Assembly: GCA_037447655.1 (NCBI GenBank)
Contig: JBBHKE010001543.1
Span: forward strand, 1-64,000
Reading direction: 5' to 3'
DNA length: 64,000 nucleotides
DNA from: Zygnema cylindricum
Taxonomy: Eukaryota > Streptophyta > Zygnematophyceae > Zygnematales > Zygnemataceae
In this document: piece after piece, positions 23,838 through 34,453 of the stretch
How the letters are laid out: every line of letters begins with the position of its first letter
Numbering within the stretch: position 1 is the first letter of the stretch
Made by a program: the position numbers and the translations under genes
Notes under the pieces: generated by a model
The model's database searches: none
Seen by the model: the letters and a program-made list of their open reading frames with translations, nothing else
What the model was told of the DNA's origin: nothing

Positions 23838-24159
23838 CGTTTGTGCTCCGCGTAGAAACATAAGATCCACACAACGGCCACACATATCTTTAGATTGACA
23901 ATGTGGTGTAAGTATATCTGACACTTCATGTTTGATTGTGTATCGTGCTTTATTACCCACTACAATGATTGCATCTTGTAACATGTAGTGTGTTGTTGAT
24001 CGCTCCCCACCGTGCGAGCAAAAAAGCAAATTGACGCCTTGCTCATCTATAACCTCGACAAAATGCAACTGGGCTTGCCTAAAAGCGAAAGGTGTGGTAA
24101 GCCGACCCATGAGTGAAGCGCAAATAAAATTGAGAGGAAGAAACGTCGTCAACGCCTCT
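23838..24159 (-). pseudogene. Probable LINE-like reverse transcriptase C-terminal fragment
   Basis: Minus-strand reading with FRQAQLHFVEVID, LLFCSHGGERSTTHYMLQDA and DMCGRCVDLMFLRG. The pattern (cysteine, GGE, then H...D...I) resembles the C-terminal region of non-LTR retrotransposon ORF2 proteins. The solo LTR at 24160 is inserted into it, and its first residues in the longest open frame come from that LTR. The family is uncertain. Confidence 0.4.
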
Positions 24160-25227
24160 TGAAACTCTGAGACCTCCATAAGTCCTCATAATGGACAGCT
24201 TCCAAGAAGCCTCTAGGATAACGCTGACCCCTTTGTGTTTCAGCAAAAATAACTGCCACCCTGACAGTCAAAAACTTTGACCACCTTCACCCCTGTAAAG
24301 GCAAGACTCCCTTGAGTCGATAGCAAAAAGAATCTCTGAATTTGCTCCCCTGAGCAGTAAGTTATGGAGAGTCAAAGTTGACCTTTTGTACAAAAGCTCT
24401 CTGGGAGAGAGGGTCCTATCTACTAATTTTTCTAAGTCCTATCTGTCCCACATACTCTATCTACTGATGTACGGAGCCAATCATATTACACCTCCGTACA
24501 CAAAAGTACAGCTGCCGGTGTAATTTCTGTACGGACATTGTACGACATGCCCTAAATGTTGACACGTGGTATATCCGGATTTGCTCCCTTAATCCTCGGA
24601 GATGCCGCGATCCAATGTAATTCTGCCACGTGTCATCGGATGTGGCGATGACCAAAAACCGCCGAAATCCTCTTCCGCGATCTCGGCATTCATTCTGGTC
24701 GTCCGATTTTAATGCACATTTGATCGTAGCTGTAATAAATACCTGCGCGGTATTCGTTTCGCTATTGAAACAAATACGCGGTACATGTTTCTTGTCCGTA
24801 CCTTGATTTGTACTTTTACATTCCTGGATCTATGTATCCCGTAAACCGTTTCAGTTAAATAAATTATCCTACGTGGTAATGTTTAACTAAATATGAAACA
24901 ATATAGTATGTATTATTAGCTCTAGACTTAACGGATAGGGGTACCGGTTATCGGCTGCTCACCGTCCGTCAGGTACTAGGATCAAATCTTGGATGCAGCA
25001 TACATCCTTTTAGTAAATAAACCCCTAACGGTAAATAAACTAATATATTTCCCGTAAACCTCTAGAGAGCCTAGGTAGCCATGGCTCTAGCTTCCTCTCC
25101 AATTTCTCAGTGACTGCGACAAGTTTGAGAGTGGGAGAGAGAAGTTAGAGATAGATTGCCTCGATATCTTTTTATATTTTTATTTAGACCTAGAAAATAC
25201 TTAATAAACGGACCATTAATTTCTACA
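24160..25227 (-). mobile_element. Solo copia LTR (B-type), minus orientation, TSD CCTCT
   Basis: Reads TGTAGAAATTAATGG to GAGTTTCA on the minus strand. Flanked by perfect 5-bp duplications CCTCT (24155-24159 and 25228-25232). Same family as 32341-33386, 38527-39540 and 50419-51486. Contains the tRNA-like unit at 24925-24995 and two CACGTG boxes. Formed by LTR-LTR recombination. Confidence 0.9.
24925..24995 (+). other. tRNA-like Pol III unit inside the LTR, antisense to it
   Basis: A-box-like cttaacggat at 24927, B-box-like ctaggatcaaatcttgg at 24976-24992, then ccttttag downstream. Opposite in direction to the LTR. Equivalent modules occur in the other copia LTRs. Confidence 0.55.
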
Positions 25228-25840
25228 CCTCTCCCCTCCCACCCTCACACTATCGCTTTTATCTCACATTTTTAAGTGCCCTTCACGCGCATGTATGGAA
25301 AAAAAATTGCAGGGGCCTCAAGCCTCCACTTTCACTCATAGGTCCTTTGCAAAATTTTACGCCATTAATGCCTCTCCCCTCTCACTCTCACATAATCATT
25401 GTTATCTCACACTTTTTAGAATGAAACACGACGATATTGATATAAAATGAAAGATATTTAAAGAAAAAATATTTTGATAATGTTTAAGTATATTTATATG
25501 ACAAGTCGAGTGAGGAAAGTCCAAAATACGAAATTGAGAAACCATTGCTAAAAGTTATAAATTTAGTGACGTCGACGTTGTCAAACGAAAACATGACATC
25601 ACAATGTCACCAAATCCTAAACATCTACAATGTTAAAAAAAACTAGACGTCTATAATTCTCGCTATTTTTGTAAACGTCACCAATCGTCCGACGTTTCGT
25701 AGTCGTCTTCAATCATCAGAAGTTGTACCCACATCTACAATTGTCACATTCCAAAGTTTCGATTTCATTTTCGCACATTGGGACGCTTTTCAAAGTATTA
25801 CGTATAATCTCCACTACATTCCAAATACTTTATCAAAGTA
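25228..25840. other. No gene seen
   Basis: Two related stretches of about 60 bp with cctctcccct and ttatctcacac motifs (25228-25290 and 25366-25425), a loose tandem duplication. The remainder is AT-rich without recognisable content. Confidence 0.4.
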
Positions 25841-27301
25841 TGTCAAGCGTGCTTGGGTTACGTGAGGGAAGGGCCCACAGCCCGGAGTCGTCGGTATCAG
25901 AGTCCTGCAAATAACCACCGATGCGAATGCTTCCCAGAATGATGATCATGCCCAATGCTGCCCACATCCCTCCCATGGATATGCTTGCAAAATAGGAGAG
26001 ACGCTCAGACAGAGAGAAGGAATGACTGTATGGGAAAGCGAAAGGAAACCACTCCCCTACTTTTCCCCCACCTGGCCGTGAAAAGGGTTTGGGGTCTCGG
26101 TAGTGGGGTGATATCCCAATTTCGTGCTTCCTCTACGGGGAGTCGATCGCACTTGTTCCCTCAAAACCCACTGTCCTGATCCAAGGGGTTTCAATCTACT
26201 ACGGAATGGTCACCCCAAAGAAAAGACAACTCCAGATGAAGACACAAGTGCACTACCACGTAGAAATATATATAGGAAATAGGATTGGCTTTCCAGATTT
26301 AACAATATCACCTTGCCCCACAAAAGAGAATAAACGAAAGATAATGTGAAATATAGCGAAGCAAACTTAACATACCCCAACAATAAACGATGACAATGAG
26401 AGAAAGGGGACCCCTCTCCCGACAATATCGTAAATAGGTATGGTGCTCCTTCAACCTTTGGTGTCCGCAGCTCGGAATCGGCTAGACTTTTCTCGGTTTC
26501 AAACAACAAAAAGTCCAAAAACCACCCAAAAAGCAGATAGTGCCAAGTACCCGCCCGGACTGTGATTCCCACAAAAGACGTATCCAAAACCAACATGGCA
26601 ATAGAGTCAAAACAAAACAAAGATTCTCCAAAAGAAGGTTTGTTAGAATTTTTGAGGGTTTTCACAAGAGATAGTACTGAAAAGCAACTTGTCTCCTTCG
26701 AGCCCAAGTGCCTTATACATCAAAGTTTGTCAAATTGCAGGTCCAAAAGTCAAAGCTACGCTATTAACCATTGAGCGGCAAGCAAGTGTAATTGAACTGA
26801 CATAAGACAAATTAATCCATACTACATTCGGGGCAATTTTTTTTGCTCTGGACTGCACCTAGATTCGTGGCCGGAAGTAATTATTTGGTCTACTATTATA
26901 AGACAAAGTCTTGAAAATGACATTAACTTGCCAGACTTTGACCTAACGCAATTAATGGACAAAAAGTCAGTTGAGCCTGAGCTAAATTCCTACTGACGGC
27001 TAACAGCATAATCTAGATGCAAATCCGGAAAGTTACGTGGCAATCCACAATGTACCCCCCCCGGAGGCTGTCGGAAACTGGTCCCATGTAACGGAATTGC
27101 AATCTTTAAAGCGGTAGAACTTTGTCATTCGGCCACCGTTAGACGCGAAATAAAGTGCGTTCCGCTCAGTTTAGGAAATACAAGGATCTTGTCTAGCTTG
27201 ATGCACGAACTCCTCCGTACTCTGAAGACCGTACAAAGGAGAAAGGGCCTGGAAATCTTTGGTGAAATACAAGTGTGCATGAAAAGCACACGAGCTTGAC
27301 A
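25841..27301 (-). mobile_element. Gypsy LTR, complete, minus orientation
   Basis: About 1,461 bp with inverted ends TGTCAAGC and GCTTGACA. Homologous to the plus-oriented copy at 56772-58241 and in part to 54580-55813. I see no clear target duplication. A second partial copy of its 3' part follows at 27304, so two LTRs are nearly end to end. Confidence 0.75.
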
Positions 27302-27303
27302 GC

Positions 27304-27580
27304 AGTCAAGCGTGCCTGGGTTACGTGAGGGAAGGGCCCACATCCCGGAGTCATCGTTATCAGATTCCTACAAATAACCGCCCGATGCGAATGCTTCCCA
27401 GAAATGATGATCATGCCCAATGCTGCCCACATCCCTCCCATGGATTTGCTTGCAAAGTAGGAGAGACGCTTAGACAGAGAGAATGATTGAGTGTATGGGA
27501 AAGCGAAAGGAATCCACTCCCCTTTCCTTTCCCCCAATTGGCCCAGGAAAGGGTTTGGGGTCTCGGTAGTAGGCTGATAT
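27304..27580 (-). mobile_element. Truncated gypsy LTR (3' part), cut by copia A
   Basis: Repeats 25844-26117 closely (gtcaagcgtgc to tctcggtagt) and stops where copia A begins. It may be the remnant of the 3' LTR of gypsy C into which copia A inserted. Confidence 0.65.
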
Positions 27581-28468
27581 TGTTGAAAAGAGTTAATTAA
27601 TAGTTCACTTCTTTATTTTAGTTTTACTTTAAAGAAAGAGAGTGAGGATCAAAGGCACACCATGGCTGCCGCCATATTTAGAAAGTTGCAGATTTTGAAA
27701 TAGAGGATTTTTTACTAAAATGTTGCCTAAGTCCAGATTTGAACTTGTGTCTGTAACCATCTACATAGTTGTACCTCTTAACCACTAAGGCGTTATCGAA
27801 AAGATACTCGTAACGGGTTTCAAAGATATATAAACATTAACGCAACAGCTAATTAACAGCAGACTAACCAAAAGGAGCAATTCATGCATGTACGCGAATC
27901 TGAACCGTGTAAAACATGTTTTGATCGGACGGCCGGCATTATAGCCGCCACGCGAAGTGAGCTTTTGGCGGCATACGGAGATAGCGTCACGCGGTGCCAC
28001 GTGGCGCCACATTTTTTGATATCGGAGAAGATGGGAGGAGGAACCATGGCTTCCGATTTGATAGGAGTCACCTTGTAGACCTTGTCGTACAGTGGTCGTA
28101 CTACAAGTACATCTCCCATTGTACATTCTTGTACTATATAGTGTTCCTATTGGAATAGCGTTTAGTAGTAGGTATTCGTGAGTAGGCAGACCAAGACTTA
28201 GTAATATTTAGGTACCTCTCTCCAAGAGAGCTTGTAACTATAAAGGTCATCTTTGACCAGCCATAACTTAATGCTCAAGGGAGCAAATTTAGTGATTCTT
28301 TTTGCGTTTGACTCAGGGGAGTCTTATCCTCATAGGGGTGAGGGTGGTCGGAAGACTTTTGTGCCTAGGCGGCGCTTATTCAGTGGGAAAGTGGAAGAAG
28401 AAAATATTATCCTAGAAGCTTTACATAGGCTGCTCATTCTGTGGGTCAATGAAGACCACAGAATTTCA
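27581..28468 (+). mobile_element. Copia A 5' LTR
   Basis: Starts TGTTGAAAAG and ends GAATTTCA (888 bp). The same start recurs at 39931 (3' LTR) and, more diverged, at 58340 (copia E). Followed directly by the primer-binding site. Confidence 0.85.
27730..27798 (-). other. tRNA-like Pol III unit in the copia A LTR, antisense
   Basis: On the minus strand: D-arm/A-box-like CCTTAGTGGTTAAGAGG (27790-27774), then B-box-like AAGTTCAAATCTGG (27746-27733), then TTTT (27720-27717). Spacing fits a tRNA gene. The 3' LTR copy (about 40078-40150) keeps it with substitutions. The cloverleaf is imperfect, so I do not call a tRNA. Confidence 0.6.
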
Positions 28469-28483
28469 GGTTATGGGCCCACC
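28469..28483 (+). promoter_or_regulatory. Copia A primer-binding site (initiator tRNA-Met anticodon loop)
   Basis: GGTTATGGGCCCACC follows the LTR end directly. It is complementary to GGUGGGCCCAUAACC, the anticodon arm of plant initiator tRNA-Met, not to its 3' terminus. This is the half-tRNA priming type known from Drosophila copia. Its ATG is in frame with gag. Confidence 0.85.
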
Positions 28484-31400
28484 CTCTAGGGTGCCCATAT
28501 TTGATGGATCAGAATTTTTGTATTGGGAAATTATGATGGAGGGAGAACTATTTGAGAAGCATCTATGGGGCATAGTGTCTGGACAAATTCGATGCTCACC
28601 TCCACCTAGATTTGGAGGGACACGTTTTTCTAGCACCTCCGCCTCTACAGTTGGTAGAACAGCTGCCACCATCACCGAGGATGAAGATGAAGAAGGAGAG
28701 GAGATTGTCATGGAAGGAGAAAAAGGAGGAGTTGCAACTCAAGTGATACCATTGGCAAAGGCGATACCGGCAGCAGCACCACCAGCAACAACGATAAGGG
28801 TTCAGACCGAAAGATCAGAGTATGAAAAGTGGAACTACAAAGACAAGGTTGATAAGCTCTTAATTCTTAAAAGTGTAGCAAAGGGCATTGCCATTCCCTT
28901 TATGCATGTCATATCTTCATCTCAGATTTGGATATCACTAGTTAATAAATATAAGAGTGGATCATTGCCGCAACAACAGTTGGTAGAAAATAAGATTGTA
29001 GCTTATACTTATAAATGAGAAAGTATGAATAATTATTGCAATGATTTAGGAGCATTATTTGGAGAGTTAGAGAGTGCAGGTAACTCATGGTCTGAGAGAC
29101 AAAGAGTGAACACATTAATGATGAACTACCTGAAGAGTATGAGAATATCATTAACCAATTGCAGGACATAGGAGATAGCAATTGGAATTGGGATGACAGA
29201 GTGGGAATGATTTTAGTGAAAGAAAGCACCATAGAGCTCAGGAGAGGGAGTCCAAGTGTTCAAGCATTGTCTGCAGGAGCTGATTGGCGGAAGCGTGATG
29301 AGGAGAGAGGGAAAGATCCGAATCAAAACTTTGGTGGAAGAGGACAAAGAGGTGGCAGATTTGATAGACAGGGGAGAGGAACTTCTCGAGGAGGATTATG
29401 TCACTTCTGCAAGAAACCGGGACACTATATGGCAGATTGTGTCAGACTTGCTGATCTTCGACTGAAAGATGGTCAAGGAACCTCAAAGGACGGAGGAAAG
29501 AAAAAGGCTTTCTTGACTCAAGTTCTTGATGAGGAAGTGGAAGAAAAAACTGAACCAGAAGAGGAGCTTGAGGAGCTTCTCCTTAATCCGAAATACACTG
29601 AAAAGCATGTCGATTTTCCACGGAGACAAAAGTGTGCTTTCGGAGGTAAGAGGGATCCACCCGAGGATAGGTGGATCATAGACTCAGGGGCTTCAATGCA
29701 TATGTGCAAAGATAAGCGGTGGTTCACTAAACTGAGAAAGATCTCAACAGTTGAGATAGAGTACGGAGATGGTAGAGTAGAAACCACAAGTCTTGTTGGA
29801 ACTGTTGACTTGAAGGTTCTAGTTGATGGAAAGGCCTCAATTGTAACACTCTCAGACGTTCTTTACATTCCACAACTTAGCAAGAACCTAGTCTCAACAG
29901 CTGTCCTAGATGAAAAGGAGTTTGAAACAAGAACTAGGAAAGGAATCTTCACAGCAAGCTTTGATAATGAAGTTTATTTCATAGCTCAGAAGGGCAGTCA
30001 AGGAATGTTCAGAATTGTTCTTTGCAATGAAAAGAGTGTTCTCTACTCGTGTGCAAGTGAGATGATGCTTTGGCATAAAAAGTTGGGGCATGTGCATCTA
30101 GATATATTAAAGAAAATGAAGAAAAAAAGAATAGTGGAGGGTATTACATTTCAGGATGATGAGACCTTTGATGATTGTATTGGATGTGCCCAAGGGAAGA
30201 TTCATAGACTTCCATTTCCAAAGGCAACCACATTTAGGAGAGAGAAAGTATTAGATCTAGTTCACACTGATGTTTGGGGACTAGCTAGGTATGCTTCACA
30301 TAGGGGGAAGAGATGGATGTTAACTATCACAGATGATTGGTCTAGATACATGAAGGTATACTTTCTCAGACATAAGTCAGAGGTATTAAGATGTTTCAAA
30401 GAGTATAAAGTATGGAGTAATAAGCTACATGAAACCTCAATAAAAGAGATAAGAAGTGATAATGGGAAAGAATACACCTCAAGGGAATTTGAAGAATATC
30501 TTAAAGAAGAAGGAATTCATCATGAGAAAACTGTTTACTATAATCCGGAACAAAATGGAGTAGCAGAAAGAGTGAATAGAACTTTAGGAGATATGTCCAG
30601 AAGTATGTTTAGTGACAAGAGGGTAGGGCTGCAGTTTTGGGCTGAGTCTATGAACTATGCTAATTTCATCAAAAATAGAGTCCTAACTTCAGCAAATAAG
30701 GAGGAAACTCCGTATGAGAGGTGGACAGGAAGAAAGCCTGAGTTGTCTAGTTTGAGAGTGTTCGGAAGTCAAGTTTATAGTTTGGATTCCGATAAGACTA
30801 AATGGAAGTTAGAGGGAAGAGGGAAACCATGATATCTTGTATGATATGATGAGAGCACAAAAGGATATCGGGTGTATGACTTGAAAAAGAGAGATATAAT
30901 TTTGGTAAAACAAATAGTGGTGATGAATGAAGTGAAGTCCATTGACCCATTCAAATATAATAAGGAAGTCAAAATCAGATTTGAAACGGATCAGTTTTAT
31001 GACTTTGACTTTGAAAATGAAGAGAAGGAAGATTAAAGAAAAAGGAAAATATGGAGATCTACCAAAGGAGGAGGAAAGGACAACATCCGAGGCAACGCCA
31101 CAATAGGAAGTAGAAACCGATGAAAATTTTGATTACACCGAAATTGGAAGATAGGGGAGCTGAAAATCTTCCTAAACGAAACCCAAGGATGCCTTCTATA
31201 CCGGCTTCCGATTTTGAAGGGGGAAGAAGAAGTAGTAAAAGACTTCAAGAAAGACAAGTAAATAACCAACTCACAAAGATGCCTCACCCGAGTGAACCTC
31301 AGACATACTTAGAGGCCATAAACACCCCTGAAAGTAGTCGGTGGATCACAGCTATAAATGAAGAAATGGCCACTATCATGGAAGCAAATACATCGGAGTT

Positions 31401-32340
31401 GGTAGATTGTCCACCGAACAGAAAACCGATCGGATGTAAGTGGGTTTTTAAACTTAAATTAAACCCTGATAATACCTTTGAGAGGTACAAAGCAAGGTTA
31501 GTTGCAAAAGGTTATACTCAGAAAGAGGGGATAGACTACGAAGAAACCTTTGCACCTGTAGTCAGATTTCCTTCTGTTAGAATCCTTTTAAGTATAGCCG
31601 CAGCAGAGGATATGGAAATACACCAGATGGATATTAAAACGGCCTTTTTGCACGGAGAGTTAGAAGAAGAAAGTTACATGAGGCAACCGGAAGGATTCGT
31701 GGAAAGTGGGGAAAAAAGCAAAGTTTGTAAACTGATAAAATCACTCTATAGGCTTAAGCAAGCCCCGCGACAATGGAATATAAAGCTAGATGAATTTTTG
31801 ACCGGTTTGGGGTATATCATAATTAGTTCAGATCACTCTATATATTTATTTGAGGATGAGAATGGAGTGATATTTATTGCTATATATGTGGACGATTTGT
31901 TGGCCTTAAGCAAGTCCTTAATTAAAATTAACAAACTAAAACGGATCTTAGAAGCAATTTTGATATGAAAGATCTCGGCGAAGCAAAGTATATTTTGGGA
32001 ATTCAGATTGAGAGAGATAGAGGGAATAGAATTATAAGACTCACTCAAAAAGAAGCAATCGGTAATATGCTAGAAAAATATCAGATGGAAAAGGCAAACG
32101 GATGTACTACTCTTATGGATTTGAAGAAAGTGTCTGAGGAGAGTGAAGAGAGAGGAATATTGGTCATTAATAATAAAATGGATGAGATAGAAAGGAAATT
32201 TATAGAAAATATTCCTTATCGGCAGATTGTAGGCAGTTTAATTTATTTTATGAACTGTACCTGTCCAGATATAGCAGCAGCTGTAGGTGTCCTTAGTAGA
32301 AGTCTAAATGAACTAAGAAAGAGAGACTGGGAGGCTACCA
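28473..32340 (+). pseudogene. Copia A gag-pol, 5' part, decayed
   Basis: Order: gag (PIFDGSEFLYWE), zinc knuckle CHFCKKPGHYMADC, protease WIIDSGASMHMCKDK, GAG-pre-integrase MLWHKKLGHVHLD, integrase (HTDVW, SDNGKEYT, PEQNGVAER), then RT with GCKWVFKLKLNPDNT and YVDDLLALSK. Stops or frameshifts near 29016, 29100, 30830, 31035 and 31967 kill it. The reading breaks at RSLNELRKRDWEAT, where copia B is inserted at 32341, and resumes with RNase H at 39541. Confidence 0.9.
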
Positions 32341-33386
32341 TGTAGAAATTAATGGTTTTAAGTATTTTCTAGGTCTGAATAGAAACAAAGAAGCCGAGGC
32401 AGTCTACCTCTAACTTCTCTCTCCAACTCTCAAACTTGTCGCAGTCACTGAGAAATTGGAGAGGAAGCTAGAGCCATGGCTACCTAGGCTATCCTCAGGT
32501 TTACGGGAAATATATATTAGTCTAGGAATTAATTACTAAAAGGTATGTGCCGGCGGCAGGATTTGATCCTGGTACCTGCCGGCCGACAGATGGTTGATAG
32601 CCAGTAGCCTTAGCCGTTAAGTTTAGAAGTAGTGTTACATAGCATATAGCACGATAATTATTTATACAGGTACACGTAGAATATTTCATTTAACTATAAC
32701 AGTTAACGGGATACATAGATATGGTAGTGTAAAAGTACGAATTGCGGTACGGAATAGAAATCAATACCGCACATTGATTTCGTAAGCAAAACAAATACCG
32801 CGCATGTATTTATTACGGCTACGATCAAATGCGAGTTTAATCGGACGGCCGGAATTAGCGCCGAGATCGCGGAAGCCGAATTCGGCGGTTTTTGGACATT
32901 GCCACATCGGATGACACGTGGCGATGCTACATTGGAGGGCGGCATCTCCGAGGATTAAAGGAGCGAATCTTGACATTCCACGTGTGGACATTTAGACCAT
33001 GTCGTACACTGACCGTACATAAAGTACACCGGCAGCTGTACTTTTGCGTACGGAACTGTAATCCGATTGGTCCGTACATCAGTAGATAGAGTTTGTGAGA
33101 GAGATAGGACTTAGAAAATTTAGAAGATAGGACCCTCTCTCCCAGAGAGCTTTTGTACAAAAGGTCAACTTTGACCCTGCATAACTTACTGCTCAGGGGA
33201 GCAAATTCAGAGATTCTTTTTGCTATGGACTCAAGGAAGTCTTGCCTTCACAAGGGTGAAGGTGGTGAGAGTTTTTGTCTGCCAGGGTGGCGGTTATTTT
33301 TGCTTAAACACAAAGGGGTCAGGATTATCCTAGAGGCTTCTTGGAAGCTGTCCACTCTGAGGACTTATGGAGGTCTCAGAGTTTCA
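32341..33386 (+). mobile_element. Copia B 5' LTR
   Basis: TGTAGAAATTAATGG to GAGTTTCA, 1,046 bp, inserted into the RT-RNase H region of copia A. Contains two CACGTG boxes (32915-32920, 32979-32984) and repeated taccgcgcat-type motifs in U3, and the antisense tRNA-like unit. Confidence 0.9.
32550..32622 (-). other. tRNA-like Pol III unit in the copia B 5' LTR, antisense
   Basis: Minus strand: CTTAACGGCTAAGGC, then CCAGGATCAAATCCTG (GATC within the T-arm-like hairpin), then ACCTTTTAG. Same layout as in copia A although the surrounding LTR sequences differ greatly. Confidence 0.6.
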
Positions 33387-33401
33387 GGTTATGGGCCCAC
33401 C
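33387..33401 (+). promoter_or_regulatory. Copia B primer-binding site (initiator tRNA-Met anticodon loop)
   Basis: Identical 15 bases to copia A, directly after the LTR. The internal ATG (33391) begins the gag reading MGPPSRVPIFNG. Confidence 0.85.
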
Positions 33402-33663
33402 CTCTAGGGTACCAATATTTAATGGAACTGGCTTCATATACTGGGAAAGTATGATGATAGGAGCTCTATGCGAAAAAAGGTTTTGGGGGATAGTGAGTGG
33501 ACGATTGGGGCGTCCATCAAGTCTTGGAATTCCTCCAGGGTTTAGAGGAAGCAGATTCACCAGGAAAGAGGATTCACCTTCAACGGAAGAAACAAAGGAA
33601 GGAGAGGTGGTGGACAAAGGAAAGGAGAAGGAGGCGACCACACCAATAGCAACTGGTTTAGCA
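33391..33663 (+). pseudogene. Copia B gag, N-terminal part
   Basis: Gag start MGPPSRVPIFNGTGFIYWES, about 90 residues, cut by the LTR-like insertion at 33664. Gag resumes at 34451. A start at 33367 inside the LTR is also open, but the PBS ATG directly precedes the conserved part. Confidence 0.75.
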
Positions 33664-34450
33664 TGTTGAGAAAGTAATCATAAGTTAGTTCAGAAGATAG
33701 TGCATTAAAGGGAGAGAGCGCAGTGGCGCAATGGAGAAGCGCAGTGCAGAAGTGCAAAGTGGAATAACTTTCTTGTTAATGGTTAAATCGAGCACGCGAC
33801 TAAACGATCTTTATCTACAGAGAAAGAGCTTTCGAACGAGCTATAGAGAGCAAGATTTGGATACGTAGATCAAAAGTTACAGGCGTGCAAAGCAGAAGCT
33901 TCTAGAAGGTTCCACAGGAAACGGTATGGACTTTTCCGAGGTGGTTCCTAAGTGTTTCCTTGGAGTTTCGGGGACATGTCTAGTAGGTTCTTGTGACGTG
34001 GAGAGCCACGAGTTTCGGGGACATGTCTAGTAGGTTCTTGTGACGTGGAGAGCCACGAGAAGGACACTTGTCAATAAGTTAGAGCTAGAAATGTCTAGAA
34101 TGTCTAGAAGGGTAGAGTAGAAAAGAGTATATATGAAGTAGGAGAAGTAGACAAATCAATACAATTGGAGAATTGGTTGTGACCATAGTTGAAGAGATAG
34201 TAAGAGTCCCTATAGTGAGAAAGCATTGTAACTCTGTGTGAGTTGAGATACAAAGATAAGTGAAGCCTTGTAAAGAGAACTTAGAGATAATAAAGTGATT
34301 CTTCTCGGAGAGGAAAATTTGAGCAAGTGTGCTTTTACTTTGTGAGTGAATTCTTTGTGGCTTCGGAAGATTCTTGAGTGACCTGTGAGAGAGTTTTTGC
34401 TTTGTGAAGCTAGATTGTTGCAAGATGAGTGAGGCCCACAAAATTTAACA
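33664..34450 (+). mobile_element. LTR-like insertion (third family) inside copia B gag
   Basis: 787 bp starting TGTTGAGAAAG and ending TTTAACA, splitting a gag that is otherwise continuous with its relative in copia A. It has a TATA-like agtatatatgaag near 34124 and shares aggtggttcctaagtgt with the element at 9.8 kb. Contains an exact 47-bp tandem duplication at 33963-34056. The flanking bases TAGCA and TTCAT do not match, so the target duplication is lost or the boundary is slightly off. Confidence 0.6.
33963..34056. repeat. Perfect 47-bp tandem duplication
   Basis: Two adjacent identical units beginning gagtttcggggacatgtc (33963 and 34010), within the LTR-like insertion. Perfect identity suggests a recent event. 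Confidence 0.9.
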
Positions 34451-34453
34451 TTC

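Noticed and set aside
25955-27537. A host membrane-protein gene suggested by readings such as SKSMGGMWAALGMIII
   Set aside because: The sequence is part of the repeated gypsy LTR and recurs at 27304-27580.
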